Assembly (NCBI GenBank): GCA_963691655.1
Contig: OY829326.1
Span: 23,424,878-23,488,877 of the forward strand
Reading direction: 5' to 3'
DNA length: 64,000 nucleotides
Origin: Toxonevra muliebris
Taxonomy: Eukaryota; Arthropoda; Insecta; Diptera; Pallopteridae
In this document: in pieces, positions 37,071-50,545 of the stretch
Position numbering within the stretch: the first letter of the stretch is position 1
How the letters are laid out: the number at the start of each line of letters is the position of its first letter
Notes under the pieces: generated by a model
The model's database searches: none
Told to the model about the DNA's origin: nothing
Seen by the model: the letters and a program-made list of their open reading frames with translations, nothing else
Position numbers and translations under genes: made by a program

Positions 37071-40000
37071 TGCTCTCAGTAACTATTTAATTTTCAGTTT
37101 TTTGTTTGACGAGCGTATAAGGCTAAAATTCTACTATGCATTAAATATAAAATTAACAAATTAAGCAGACTAGTTTTGGTATAATATTTTAGTTTGTCTT
37201 AGTTTCTTATCAGCAGGAAAAAAGTATTCATTCGATGAAAAGTAAAAGTGTTTGAGGCACCAGTAGTTAATTGCGGGCGTTGCTGTTTGAAAACTATTTT
37301 CGTTTTTAATTTGCTTAAACTCATAATTTTAGAGATTAGTCAATGCTTAATCAACCGATTTTACCTGTTAAATTATTTTAGAGTAAAAAAAATTAAGTAA
37401 GCATATAGTTTTCTTTATGGTTTTTCAAATGTAAATTGATTTCTTTTTTTTCAACAACTTCGGCTTGTGAAATTGTGTGCGTTCATTTGTTTTGGGGGTA
37501 ATTTTCATATTTTCAAATTTGATAAATGATATTATTTTTCTATTGTGTGTGTTTTTGAATTAATGAAAGATTAAATTCGTCGCACATGATAATTTTTCAT
37601 TAAATATCATGCGCTAAAAGTATGTTCACAACTTGACATTAGAAAACGATCGCATTATAAAAATAATTTGTCAAAATGAATTACCATTTTGGACTTTGAT
37701 TTTAGAAATTTAAATAGTTCAGTTTTTTAGAAACCTGTATAATTTTTGAAATAAACTGTAGATATTATGTTACCATGAGTATTAAAAGATATGATTTAAT
37801 AGGCTAATAAAATATCATTTATATGTTTTGTCCCACATTTCTACATGTATTCAGATTATATCGATTAATAGTAAAAAATTTAAGGAAACCAATGTTGAAA
37901 TTTAGCTTTATATAATAATACAATCAATTTACATCGTTCAAAAATCATTCGATCATTTGTGAAAGAGTAAAAAAAAAAAATGATATGAATATATATGATA
38001 AAATTGAATTCCGAATAAAAAGATTATAAAAGATGATTTAATTTAATACTACGATCACATTGAATCGATCACATAAAATTTCTATAAAAGCTTAAAGGAA
38101 TTGCTACAAATTTACCCCCATAGCAATTTTGAGATTTTTCTTCAACTTGCTTGATACCCAACTTTTTCTCCACCCAAATCTGTGGGCAGTGTAATTTAAT
38201 ATATCACAAAATGCATTTAATATGTTACTTAAAATATTGCATACAACTATAAATGATCTCGCTTTAGATGCGAGAACATTGAAACAAACACCAAAAATTT
38301 GAAATGTGATTGAGATTTGCGCTTTATCTCAATGTTATTTTTCTTAGAGAATGCATTGTTTCTCCACTTGAGGAACACTTGATACCCACACTTGAGAAAA
38401 GAGAACAGCCCTGGAACTCAAGTGTTTCTCAAGCGTGATGTTCAGCTGAATTGCTTACTGGGTAGTCTTGTGTGATCAACAAATGAATCAGGTTCGAGCT
38501 CTCGCTGTTCACAATCTAACCCAACTTGCAACAGTTCAGATTGAATCCTCGATCAATAGTTTAAAAAACTCGTTGAAATTGGGTGTTGCATGATCAACAT
38601 CTGAATCACATTCTATCCATCAAAAAAAGTCTTTATCAATAATCCTATATTGTTGTTGTTGGCGTTACTATATACTGAATAAAACTACCACAAAAATCTA
38701 AGATCAAAGCAAAGATCACCAGATGATCCAATACAAAATCAAATTGAATCGGTCAAAAAATTTCGATTGACTAATGTTGAATTTATCTTTTTCCATTCTA
38801 AGCTTATTATAGGCAATCAACTAAATTATTTTTGATCCTTCATCAAGTTTAATTTTTTTGCTGCAAATATTTCTCAAATGAACATATTTCCTGTAATAAA
38901 CAAAAACCACCTTTGTTTTTAGAAAGTTTCACCTTCAACTATTTATTGAAGATTAGTTTTAAAGTTTGTTTCTACTATTTATTAATTAATTGTCTGCTTA
39001 ATATTGCATTAGTTGTCATATTTTTTATTGTTTGTAATCAAACGATTTATATTCATTAACAATAAATATTTATATTTAAACAGTTTTCCATAAATATAAA
39101 AGTACTGTGTTTTTTGTTAGGCTTGACTAATTCTCATCACCAGCATCAAATCAAATCTTTATTTATTTACAATTTCCTCAAATGACAATATCAAAGTCTC
39201 TTTTTTTTTTGTCTCTTTTTATGTATACAATTAATGCATGTAGATCTAAAGACTGTCAGCGGAACAAAACATAAAAAAATAACAAAATTGACCTTGAATT
39301 ATATAAAAAAAAAAAAAATAAATAAAATTATGTTTTCAACGTTACTATAACTAGTTTGAAATGGTAATAAAAAATGAAAAATAAGAAAATACATGCGACA
39401 CTGATTGTTAATATGAATATTAATAAAATAAAAGCGCAAGAGCTACGGATAACCAACAATCAAACGTTGACAATAATTTTTTGAGTCCCTTTAAGCGTTA
39501 AGTGCTTAATTTCTTGCTGTGCTTCACTTTGCTGTGGCGTTTATGTGAAGCTGTTAGCTTTTTCGTTTTACCTGCTCAAGCGCACACACCTCACACTCAG
39601 ACACTCACAAACACACAACATTGATTCAACCTTTGATTCAAATTGCGATCAGCTGCGCATTTTTAATGAGTTCGAAATAGATTTTTTTTTAATTGAATTT
39701 TATTAAATGCTCATTTCTGGATATTTTCTATAATTTTAAGCGGCATTATTTCTCAATGATGTAATTTAAAATTCTTGGACTTTGTTAGCAAAAAAAAAAA
39801 AAAAAAAAGAAGTAAGTATGAATAACTCATTTTATGTGATACGTAGATATATTTTGCATATTACAGTAAAACTTTGATTATTTGAATTATCGAAATAAAA
39901 ATTACTTCCAATAGAATCTGTCTAATTTCTCTGAAGCAACGCACAAATCCGCTTGCACGAATAACTTATAATTTTGCATAAATTTCAAATATTTCTCAAT

Positions 40001-40229
40001 GTCAATTTGGTTGAAATATTAAAATGAGACATTACACAATAGAAAAAAAAGGAATTGGTTGTGGAAAGAATCTGGTACAGTAATTAAAAAAATGTAGGTA
40101 ATTTGGAAGCCTGGAGATATAGTAATGGCGCACAAAATGGATCAAAACTTATTTGAACGTGCTGTTCTTGCACTTTCACTACAGAAAGAACGATTAATTC
40201 TGAAATTTAGATCAAGTAGAATTTTCTAA
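37071..40229. other. Noncoding stretch
   Basis: AT-rich. Weak repeats of GATCAACAAATGAATCA type near 38478 and 38599, and ATTGAATCGATCA/ATTGAATCGGTCA near 38060 and 38744, suggest old transposon pieces. A microsatellite-like poly(A) lies at 39788. No gene seen. Confidence 0.35.
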
Positions 40230-41510
40230 TTGACTCCTCCTGTCGCAAGAGATCGTTCTTGGTCACCTCAAAAAAGGTAGTTGAAACGCGAGTTATTAAG
40301 GAGTTATATAGACAGTTATGGATGAAGGAGAAATGTCTTTTTAGGCACAGGCAAATAGAGACTGAAAGATGGGAGTGCGATGATATCGCAATATTCAGCA
40401 GGTATGAGTCTCGTGAAATCTTGGAAAAAAATAAGACTATACGTCCTGATTTAAAGACTGAGACCTCTTTTGCAAGTGTGTTATGAGTTTATGGAGGAGA
40501 CATTTCTCACATCGCCATTTAAAACCCCCCAATCACTGACGGCATTGACGTACCGTCTCTCGACTATTCTCTTCGAGTTTTTAACAGCCAACGATTGGTT
40601 GAAAAACAATAAAGCTGCTTGTGCAGATAGCGTTCTGATTCAGGTGTCCATGACCGGAGACGAAAAGTTAGCAAAAGGTAGGCACGAGCTCCAGAGCGCA
40701 GAATATGGTCGGTTGAAAGCATGCCTAGTGATTGAAACCTCAGTGCACTTTGGACAATCAACACGAAAGGGGTTTCTTCGATTCGCGCCAACTTTTGTAG
40801 AATAAGTTATTATATCACATACAAGGTTCTTTCGACCGTATTGTCTGAAAGAAGAGTCCATCACCAACCCTTTACTTTACGTCAAACCCTTTAAAAAACG
40901 AAAGAGAAACAGCGACACAACATCTAACATAATCGTCGATTATAAAGTCACAGTCACAGTTATAGCACGATTGTGGAGCACTTATACGCCGCAATGTGGC
41001 ACTAACCGATATCAAAAATGCAGTGAAAATTTAAACTAAACTTTTGACGTAATTTGATAGCAAACGAGATACCACACAAGGTGTTCCCCTATCGTGCGGC
41101 TTCTTTAATCTTATGCTGAGCTGCAAACATTAATATATCCGGCGCTATCTTCTACTAAAGTGTCATGCTGCTTGCTTGTGTTGATGATACTGGCATCGTT
41201 GGTCTCAGCACGCGAGCAGTCACTACAGAGTTCTCCAACCTGAAAAAGGATTCTCATCGAGTGGATCTAGCGGTGAAGGAGGATAAAACTAATAGGTTAC
41301 GGTGTCTGGGACGAATTATGCATTCAAAGTCGTAAAGGATTTAATTTATCTAGGATTCAACATGTCAGCCATAACTATTGCCAGCAGGTAATACTACAGG
41401 CTCATAAGGCGATTGCAAAGCACAACCCTTGTTTGGTTAACGGCAATAGCGCTCTATAAGTCTCTCATTCTCCTCGTTCTAAGGAGTGAGATTGAAAAAA
41501 TCTAAACACG
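40230..41510 (+). pseudogene. Decayed non-LTR retrotransposon (RTE-like) reverse transcriptase
   Basis: Blocks appear in the order of a LINE reverse transcriptase: RYESREILEKNKTIRP DLK upstream, WLKNNKAACAD (usual KNNKAAGADG), QGVPLSCGFFNLMLS, CVDDTGIVGLSTRA (catalytic YADD changed to CVDD), then FKVVKDLIYLGFN and ALYKSLILLVL. Stops and frameshifts separate them, so the copy is dead. The endonuclease part is not visible. The best guess is the RTE/BovB-like type common in insects. Confidence 0.75.
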
Positions 41511-41634
41511 TTTTACCTTATAAATTTTTTTGGGTGTAAAATTTAAAAATTTCTTTGATCTAGTTATCTTTGAAAAATATGTCAGTTGTTATTTTTAATG
41601 ACAAACATGTTGATTTATTGTGAGTTTGATCAAA

Positions 41635-42065
41635 ATGAGTGAAGAAAACGAAGTACGTCTTAAAATTATTAAAAATTTTCAAAAAAATCCAAATTGGTCC
41701 TACAAAAAATTGGCCAAAGAATTGAAGGTCTGCCGTCAAACTTTTTCCAATGTTATTAAACAGTTTCAGGAGAATTTGACCATCGATAGGAAACCTGGTT
41801 CGGGAAGAAAACAAGAACCACATTATTTTGGGAAAGCCAAGAAAGAACTATTTGGTGCGAAAAGTTAAAGCCAATGCAGGTTTGAAAACATACAAAGTCC
41901 AAAAAGTTCCAGACAGGAATGCTGCAAAAAATTTAGTCGCCAAAAGTAGGGCTCGGAAATTAAAATCGAATTTCATACAAAAATATTCATGTTGTATAAT
42001 GGACGACGAAACATATGTACTGGCAGATTTTACGCAGCTTATGTTAAGATTTTTTCGATCTCATT
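41635..42065 (+). pseudogene. Broken mariner/Tc1-family transposase
   Basis: The N-terminal helix-turn-helix half (MSEENEVRLKIIKNF, NPNWSYKKLAKELKV CRQTF, IDRKPGSGRK) is followed by a frame change near 41830. Then come VKANAGLKTYKVQKVPDRNA and the first catalytic block CCIMDDETYVLADFTQL. The linker and second helix-turn-helix region are shortened by an internal deletion, and the sequence stops before the later acidic residues. No TIRs were found. It abuts the LINE relic at 40230-41510. Confidence 0.8.
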
Positions 42066-45000
42066 CCTTAGTGTATTGCGCTGAGATGTAGAAGATGACA
42101 CCCGTTCGATGCTATGGGGATCATTTGATATAACGACCTAATCTGCATTGAAAATACCAGGTACAGGGAGACCTGCACTTGCACTTGGCATTACCAACTA
42201 GCAGAGGCGACTTGCGAAGCTTTATTGATGCGGTCAAGACCTATTATAATCGGTTGTGGTGTCAACTAACCAAAGTTGTATTAATGTCTCTATTGTCTGA
42301 ATACCTTATAAAAGTTATCAATGCTCTACTGTATTTCGTTTAAAATAGTCTTCAAATATATTGATACCTGCTCACATGAACGCATTAAATTAGCAAATGA
42401 CACACCTTATTAAAAGCTTGAAAAATGCCTTAAAGTGATTTATTATGTTAACTACAAAAATTTTCAACAGATGCGTTAAACAAATTCCAAATAATTCATT
42501 AAATAAATAAAACAACTCGCTTATACTTGTGTATATAAACTTTGAACTCATTACCCCCTTGTACTCCGGAACATTAAAATTTATGTATTTTTTAACACCA
42601 ATTTACATTTTATTGCTTTTAGTACTTGTGCACTTCATTCAGTTTTAATAAATTTTACAAATAAGTCGAACATTTTTTAACACATTTTGTTTTTACTGAA
42701 ATTTTTTATCATTGGTACGCGCGCAAATTTAACCTCATATAAACTTGGCAAAACACAAAGATCGCTTGATCTGGTTTATTTCAAAAGTACAAAACTTTAA
42801 TATGCCCTCACACATTAACACTAAAACTACATACAATTTTTATTTATTTTTTTTTTTTTGTACCTAGTTGGCTTTTGGCGGCGTTTGATTTTTTATTTAC
42901 TCCTCCTAACACAAACATTTCAATGTTAAAAATATTTCTTAAACATTTCACGCCAATTTTATTTTTGTTTATTTCTCATTCGTAAATTTACATATGCACA
43001 TATTTATTATATTTTGGCATTTTTCTGTTCTTCTTTTAAATATTTCGTAATAAACTTTTCTGAGTTTTGTTGAGGTTATGCAATTATGTTTACAATTTTA
43101 TCTTTTAAAATATACAACCACTTGCGCCATAAGCGAATGTTTCCATCTCATGTTTTTATTGTTTATGTTTATGTTTAGTATTTTAGTATCAAGGTACATT
43201 GAAGTTAATTGTTTGTACTATAAAATGATTCCATTATTTAGATTTTGAAGTAGTAAAATAATCTTAAATTTTGATGCAGCACAATTTCTACGTTTACAAA
43301 AACAGAAAAAAAATATACAATTCTAATTTTTTTGTTAATTATTTGAGCTTCTTTATTATCATTCATGGTCTTAAATCCCACCGAAGACAATTTGGATTGA
43401 AATTCTGTTTCCTGGAGTAATTTCATCATAATGATTGACTAGTGCCGATACAGTGAAAGGACTTACTTTACTTATCCATTTGCGGTTTTGAAAAAAATTT
43501 ATTTCGCATTCCATTATTTTTTCTTTGAAGCTCCTTCAATTCATGGCTCGTTAAAGTTTTGTAGTGCTATTTAAATTTAGCTAAGAAATGTCCTTTTAAA
43601 AGCTTTTACTTTCGTCGCATTACATTTTCCAAAGTGATTTTTCGCTCGGCGAAAAAATTTTTTAGGCAAAAGTAGCACTCACCTGTTCAAAAAAGCATAG
43701 AGCACATGAGATGAATCTGTGACAAGTTCGAGTTTTTTCATGTGAACTTATGAGGATTGGCCACATACAAACATGCAGAGACGTCGACGTCGGCTCTTTC
43801 AGTTTCATCTCATATACTCTTTGGGCAAGAGTATATGAGATGATCATCGTCTGATCTCTTAACCGATAATCGACACTTCTTTTATGGCACAAGAACTCAA
43901 GGAGGGTCTTGACCGACGTTTCTGCATCCATTTTTGTTGTGGGAGTTATATTTATGCACGAGGGGATTCGTGTTTTTAGAATATACATTAAGAATTTTAA
44001 ATTCTAAGTCCTTGGAGTTCGAACTTGAGTTTAATTGTTAATTTTTTAATTATTTATTTATTTCTAATCATATCCACAACTTAGCATAGATGAAAAAAAC
44101 AATTTGCTTCTTAGTCCAGCTCATATCTGAATACAGAAAGTTCTCATAATAAAGGATACTAGTCGGTAAGGCCCCAGTAACTGGGGATATTTTATTTTGT
44201 TCAAGAAATCTCTTTATGAAAAAACAAGTATCAAAAGAGAACCAAACTACTCGGTGTGTGTTTTGTTATTTGTGTATGCAGATAATTCGTTAGATATTTC
44301 TGAGAAATGCCGTTACTCATGTCTTCTCTCTCTCTCATTTGTTATTTACTCCCGCTTAAGCAATGATGTTTACAACGATGAATGCAATGCTTTGTTCAAT
44401 GAGTGAATTTTAAAGAACTTCCGACGATAATATTTTGGAATTGGCTTAACCGATTTTAAGTCTGAATTTTTGGCTAACCTACTCGATATATAATATGATA
44501 TTGTAGAACTTCGAGATCTTCTGGAATAAAATTGTAGTTACACTAATAAATGTATAGATAGAAGATAGATTTCAAGTATCCAGGTTTATAACTAAAAAAA
44601 AAAAAAAAAATAGATTCATTAATATAATTATGTTTGCAATTGCTCAATTATTTAAATTTCTTTTTTATAATAGTTTTTCCTCTCTGTGATTGTGACGCCA
44701 CCATTAATTTTGAATACTTTTCCGCCAATCAAATTTTAATTTAAAATCGTCAACAGCAACGACATTATAGTAATGTAAATATCGCAAATAATGAAACGTT
44801 GAAACAATTTAATTTGAAGCTAACAACAAACCGCCAACGCTACCACACAATTTAATTTAATTTTTGCAATTTTCGTTCAATCACCAGAAATGTACAACGA
44901 GCATTCATTTTTCAATTACGTCACTCGAGTTCGCTGCTACGCTGAGTTGTTATGGAAGTAGTTTCTGACGTTTGCATTCGCATATATGCGACAATTTGAA

Positions 45001-46090
45001 ATGTGAGGAGTGCAGTAAATGTGCTGCAACTTGAACAAAATATTATTAGTTACATTCATAAAACTGCATATGTTTTTCCTTTTTAACATTTGTAACAAAG
45101 TATGATTTATGATTTTAGTTAGTCAAAAATCTTGTTTATTCAAAAACAAAAAATTTAATTTTCCATACCCTACATTTGAAAGTTGCACCATTATGATTTA
45201 ATTACTTCTTTGCAGCTATGCTGATTGTATTGAAATGAAAATAAACTCAGGTGATGGAGCTAAATCGATATACTTAAGAAATCAGACATATAAACTTAAT
45301 AAAAATTTATGATTCTATGATATTTCTTGTGGGTCCAGTTGGACAATCCGAAAAAATAGCTTCATTTGACAAAAATCTTATGCATACCGATTCCGATAGT
45401 TTTGACCCTGGGTTCAATATTTTCTATATTGTCCTTCATGTCAGCTTGTACTCTCGTGTATGTATAATCTGGAATCAACAGGGTTAAAGAATTTCGGTGT
45501 TTTAAGCGAAAATGTAAGCGATTGCGGTCACTACAGAGATGTTGTGCAATGGAAAACTATAACAATATTTCTATCTGCTTTCCTGTTTACAATATATGCT
45601 AATAGTATAAGTTGTAATGCGTTTGCTAAAAAATTTTTCATATAAAAATTTGGAAAATTGTAGAAATTGCGGCTCTTGCCATGAAACCCGGTTCTATCAT
45701 TTGTGGTGATCATGATAGGTATATCGGTTTTCGATGTTCTTAAAATTTAGTTTAAAATTAAAATCCCTTCTTTCAAAATCACGCTTGAAGTTTTAGAGGT
45801 AGCACGCTATAAGTGCTCGTCCGATTTTGATGAAATATTTAGAAAATATATGCGAAACTACATACTTTATATGCAGTAATATCCTTTTTTTTTTATTTTT
45901 CCCCAGCAAAACGTATACAACCCCTTAATCATAGGTCCAACTTATTTGATGTTTCAAACGGACTAGGTTTAAGCCGTCTGCGTTTTTTTTCATAATTTCG
46001 TCCAACATGAGAATCGCTGGATCATATCATGCACAATATGAGCATGTGCTCATGTTGGCGTACGACATTGAATTAAAAAACAATCTTCCT
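42066..46090. other. Noncoding stretch
   Basis: AT-rich, no family-like frame. It includes a perfect 16-bp stem hairpin at 43806-43842 and a poly(A) run at 44594. The sequence around 43735-43850 shares words (ACATACAAACATGCAGAGACGTCGAC) in part with the duplicated block at 46963-47450. Confidence 0.4.
43806..43842. repeat. Perfect 16-bp hairpin
   Basis: CATCTCATATACTCTT, loop TGGGC, AAGAGTATATGAGATG. The stem ends abruptly at both sides, too short for a usual microRNA precursor. Confidence 0.8.
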
Positions 46091-46098
46091 GAAGTTAG

Positions 46099-46867
46099 TA
46101 GTGATGATTCGATACAAGTAAATACAAGTAAATACTCGATACTTTCCATTCGATTCAAGCACTTTTTTTACTCGATGCTATGCCATAAGTATTTTACTTG
46201 GTATCGAGGAAAAGGGTCAGTATCGGGTACTCGATACCTTTGGAAAATATTTATTTAAAAACTGAAATATTGCAATACAATATTTGAAATTGAAGATTGT
46301 TTTACAATATTTTACAGCAATCAATAATATATTTCAAAATGCTACTCCAGAATTATTCAATATCCATATTCAAAATATTTCAGTCCCAATTGCAATATCC
46401 CAATGTATGAAAATATTACAGTACAGTATTGAAGTTTTAGAAAATATTGCCGTCAATGCGTGTAGAACATAATGTTTATTGAAAGCTTTTCATTAAAATA
46501 AAATATTTTTAACAAACTTTAATCTGTTGATTTCCTTCTATTATAAATTTTTTAGCGATTTGCTAATATCATTAAGTTAACGTCATTTCTATATGATTCA
46601 CGTATTTCCAGTGGAAATATCTCAAAACCATGATGTATAGGCGAAAAACTCGTGTTGAATAGTGTAAACTGTAGGCTCAGACCATCTGGTCTGATTGTTC
46701 TCCTCGACAGCCACTTAAAAAAAGAGTAATTTGTCTCTTTAAACGAGTATTCGATACAAGTACATATTCGATACTTTTTTCCGATATTTTCGGTAGCATC
46801 GATACTTTTATTCGATTCAAGTAATGAGTAAAAGTATCGATACTATGTGGGTATCGAATCAACACTA
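46099..46867. mobile_element. hAT-type MITE with 8-bp target duplication
   Basis: The ends TAGTGATGATTCGATAC (46099) and GTATCGAATCAACACTA (to 46867) are inverse with one mismatch. The flanking octamers GAAGTTAG (46091-46098) and GAAATTAG (46868-46875) differ at one base, giving the 8-bp duplication expected of hAT. Subterminal regions are full of CGATAC/GTATCG words. Length 769 bp, no transposase. Confidence 0.8.
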
Positions 46868-46962
46868 GAAATTAGTAAACCTGCTTAAAACATACGTTTT
46901 TTTTAAGTGAAACTTCTTTAGCGAAGGTAAATCGAAAATTTTGAAACGGAAGTCGTGTTGTT

Positions 46963-47450
46963 GTTGCACTCATACGAAACTAATAAGAAACGAAGTTATG
47001 ATGTTGTTAGTGTTTAGCGAACGAAGTCATATGGAGATCGGCTGCATACAATCATGCAGAGAGTCGACTTCTTGCAGTTTAACACAATGTGCTTTAGTGA
47101 GAGAGCTTGACTGCATATAGCTGTTTTCCTTTCATGTGTTATATACATGTGCTACGTCATGCTTGTGCAGATAAATGTAAAAAGAGGAAGAGTGCAAAAG
47201 CTTCACTCTTGTTGCACTCTAACAAAACCAGTAAGAAACGAAGTTATGCAGTTGTTATTCGGCTACATACAATCAAGCAGAGACGCGACTTCTCGCAGTT
47301 TTATCTCAGGTGCTTTAGTGAGAGAGTCGATATAGAAGTCTCGGCTTGATTGCATATAACTGAACTTTCCTTTTATGTGTCATATACGTGTACTAAGTCG
47401 TGTTTGTGCCGATAAGTGTAGAGAGTATCAACAGAGGAAAAGCAATTACA
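46963..47450. repeat. Tandem duplication, unit about 247 bp
   Basis: Two copies start with GTTGCACTC at 46963 and 47211 and share AAGAAACGAAGTTATG, GCTTTAGTGAGAGAG and CATGTGTTATATAC/TATGTGTCATATAC in the same order. The copies are about 80% alike by eye. A relative of part of the unit lies at 43735-43850. Noncoding. Confidence 0.65.
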
Positions 47451-50085
47451 ACAATAGGGAGAAGAGGACTGCAATGTTCGGAATGTTTTATAAATGTTTT
47501 CTAACAATTTTCTAATAAACAACATAGTTTCACTTCTACTGTGAGTGCTTGCAGACACATAATTTTTCGCTTGAATATGTCGATGTGCACTTCCCTACTC
47601 TTGATTACTATGAAACCGCCCCAAAAGACAAGTCAAGAATTTTTTTTTACCAACATTTCGTCAAATTTTAGAAGATGTAATCATGGGTGTAATGTATTTA
47701 ATTTTTCGATTGGACTGGGTTTAAGTTTTGTGCTTGTATGCACATGCTTTATGCAATAATTTTCCTTTTGGTTATATTTTTGTCTTAAAACGTTAATACC
47801 GGCATTTTCGTAATTGCGTTTTGAAGTTTAACTCGCAGAAAATTGTTTATCTTTGACTCTGAGACATGTTCATTACGTTCAACACTCTCAATCAGCCTCG
47901 ACATTTGTTTTGCTGCTATGTATGTACGTCTTTGCTTTCTTGTCTCGTTATTGCAACTTGATTCGTTGGGATCTTTTGGGTCTATTTATATTGTGTGCAT
48001 GTATGCAAGTTGCCACCCAATGGGAAAATTTATAGCGCTCCCCAATTAAGCTCTGAAGAAGAGCTGACTTTGTGCTCTCCAAGTATGCGATAGGGCATTT
48101 TCAAGGAAGGTTAAGAGAAGCACTCAAACGAATAAAAAAAATTATGAATGATTCTTTTTAATTCTCATATCGTGAATTTTATTATTTTAGCACATTTTTG
48201 TGGTTCACCAGGCACCAATACAATATGTAGTAATTACAAAAAAAAAAAAAGAGAGGAGCACGCATGAGAAGAAAACTCTTCCAAAAAGCGCACTTATGTT
48301 TGCTTCTTAAAAGCATAATGTCCGAACTGACATGCATTGCAAATTGCTAATTAGGTGTCGGAAATGGAAGCGTTTCAATGTGGGTAAAGAGTCACTTTGG
48401 AGTGCTTCCTTTCCCGTTGGGTATAGTCGTCGTCGTTGTCTCGTAATAATTTTTGACATATGTATGTAATCATCTGTACTTGTGTTCGCAGAAGTTGAAG
48501 TTTTGTTGAAGCATTTTACAAATGATGTTAATTGTATATTTGACTTGGCTGCGATTGTTTATAATGTGCAAATTAGAAGAAGGTATTAACTTTTTCGTTT
48601 AATTGTAAATGCAAAAAAAACACGTAAACATTTGAGAGAGAAAGTCAAAAGAGCAAAGAGAATTATAGTTACAGTTGTAGTTATGCAAATAGAAATACAC
48701 GGGTACAGGCACTAAAGGGTCCAGCGGTTTCCGAAGGGGATTTCAATATTTTCGTCCCTTTAAATTGTTTCTTGATTTGTGACTAAAGATCAAAATGTAT
48801 GAGATTTTTATTGGTAGGGCGGGAAAGGCGGTTAACCTCAAACCCCACCCTTCCCCCGCCCTTCTTCAAAAATCAATTTCTTACATTAGAGAAATGACTA
48901 TATAAGCATCTACCTCATGCTTGTAGTTAAACACCATTGACTGATAGTTTTCGCTCTGTTTCAAAATGTTTTTTGTCTGTGTTTTGGAAACAATAAAAAC
49001 CTATGCCCATAAAAATCGAAAACAACATACATATCTTCATTTTAAAGTACACTAAAACTTTATTTTATGACTCAATTAATATTAAAAAACCAATTCATCA
49101 AGGAAATTTTAATTAAAAATTTTAGATTGAAAGAAAAAAGAAACTATATTTTAGTTATAAAAGATGAAAGAGAAATTATAAATAAAAAAAGACAAAACAT
49201 ATCAAGTTGACGGAAAATTTTCATAATGTCTTTTGCGTGCATCTATGTATGTAACTAAGCCCAATGTACATATGAAGTTTATGTGTGGATTAAAAGCGGA
49301 ATTTACATCTTGCTTTATTTTTTATTTGAAGTCTTTTTTTTATTATTACGCACACATATACATTCACAGATGTTGCTTGGACTCTGTCGTACCGAGTTTG
49401 GGTGGTTTGGTTGGATTGCTAGTCAATTGAATGACAAAAGTTGGGGCGGGCAGCCGTTGTTGGTAATTCTAAAATTAAAACACGCTTTCAACTAACTATT
49501 TTTAGAAATTGTTTGTTTGATTTTGTCCTCCCTCCCAACGCGTTTTTTATATGCATTTGTTGATGTCTTTGTAGTTGTTGAGCAATAAAAACATTCAATT
49601 AAAATAGCTTTAAATTTTTTTTTTTATTTTTCATTTTATTTTATTTGTGTATGTATAAAAGCAAACATGTGTGGCGTTGGTGGTCGAAGGTATGTAGGGC
49701 TATTAAATACATACATGCATTTAGAAATACGTTTACATTGCAAAATTGCATGGAAAGCAAATATTACTGCATTATAAATGAGTTGGCAAGCAAGTGAGCA
49801 AGCGTGTATATACCAACAGCAAATATTAGATTTAAGGTGCCCATAGAATTGCAGTAATACTATTTAACAACTTGTTAAAATGATAAAATTAAAGTTTACA
49901 AGTTCAAAGTATCAAACCAAAGTATCATAAGAAAAATAAGGAAGTGTATGCATGAACACTACATCAATATTTTGAAGAGTAAGTAAGAACACGATAAAGC
50001 GTATATGGTGGTCAATGTGATTCCAAAAAAGTGGCATCTATATTCATCTAAGATTTGGCTTTCGGGAGACCTGATTTTGGTAGAT
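47451..50085. other. Noncoding stretch
   Basis: AT-rich with short frames only. Contains a GC-richer patch of runs near 48820-48865 (GGGCGGGAAAGGCGG). No gene seen. Confidence 0.4.
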
Positions 50086-50099
50086 TCAAAGAGAGATTG

Positions 50100-50545
50100 A
50101 CACATGGGTCCAGCCAGACCTTTGTCGATTTCAATTAAAATATTAATATATTTCTAATTGAGCTAGCGACTTCAAATTTTGTGACTTTTCCTAAATATTC
50201 ATTGTCTGTCATATTAAAAAATTTTAAGATCTGAGTCATACAAGGATAATTATAAGTATATGCATTTTGAATATACTTCGGCTTGACGCATGTGGCCTGG
50301 CCAGACCCGTATAAATTTTATACACTCAAAAGTGGACTATTTTACCTGTTTTTTACTTGATATTTTTTTTTATTTGTACCTGAATACGTAATTGAACATA
50401 TGCGAAAGGCACTGGGACAATGATAAAACCAAAAACATTTACTTTCATGTTATATAAATGCACTTCTGTGCATGTCCAAAAACGCAATATTCTCATACAT
50501 TTAAATGAAAATACATGGGGGTCTGGCCAGACCACATATCCCAAA
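50100..50545. repeat. Three copies of a CTGGCCAGACC palindromic motif
   Basis: CATGGGTCCAGCCAGACC near 50104, CATGTGGCCTGGCCAGACCC near 50288 and GGGGGTCTGGCCAGACCACA near 50516. The core GTCTGGCCAGAC is self-complementary. They may be ends of a nonautonomous element or simple old repeats. Confidence 0.45.

Noticed and set aside
40470..40805. 111-codon plus-strand frame as a gene
   Set aside because: It contains LKNNKAACAD and lies inside the decayed reverse transcriptase; a transposon relic, not a host gene.
43806..43842. Hairpin as a microRNA precursor
   Set aside because: A 16-bp stem with a 5-nt loop and no extension is too short for a usual fly pre-microRNA.
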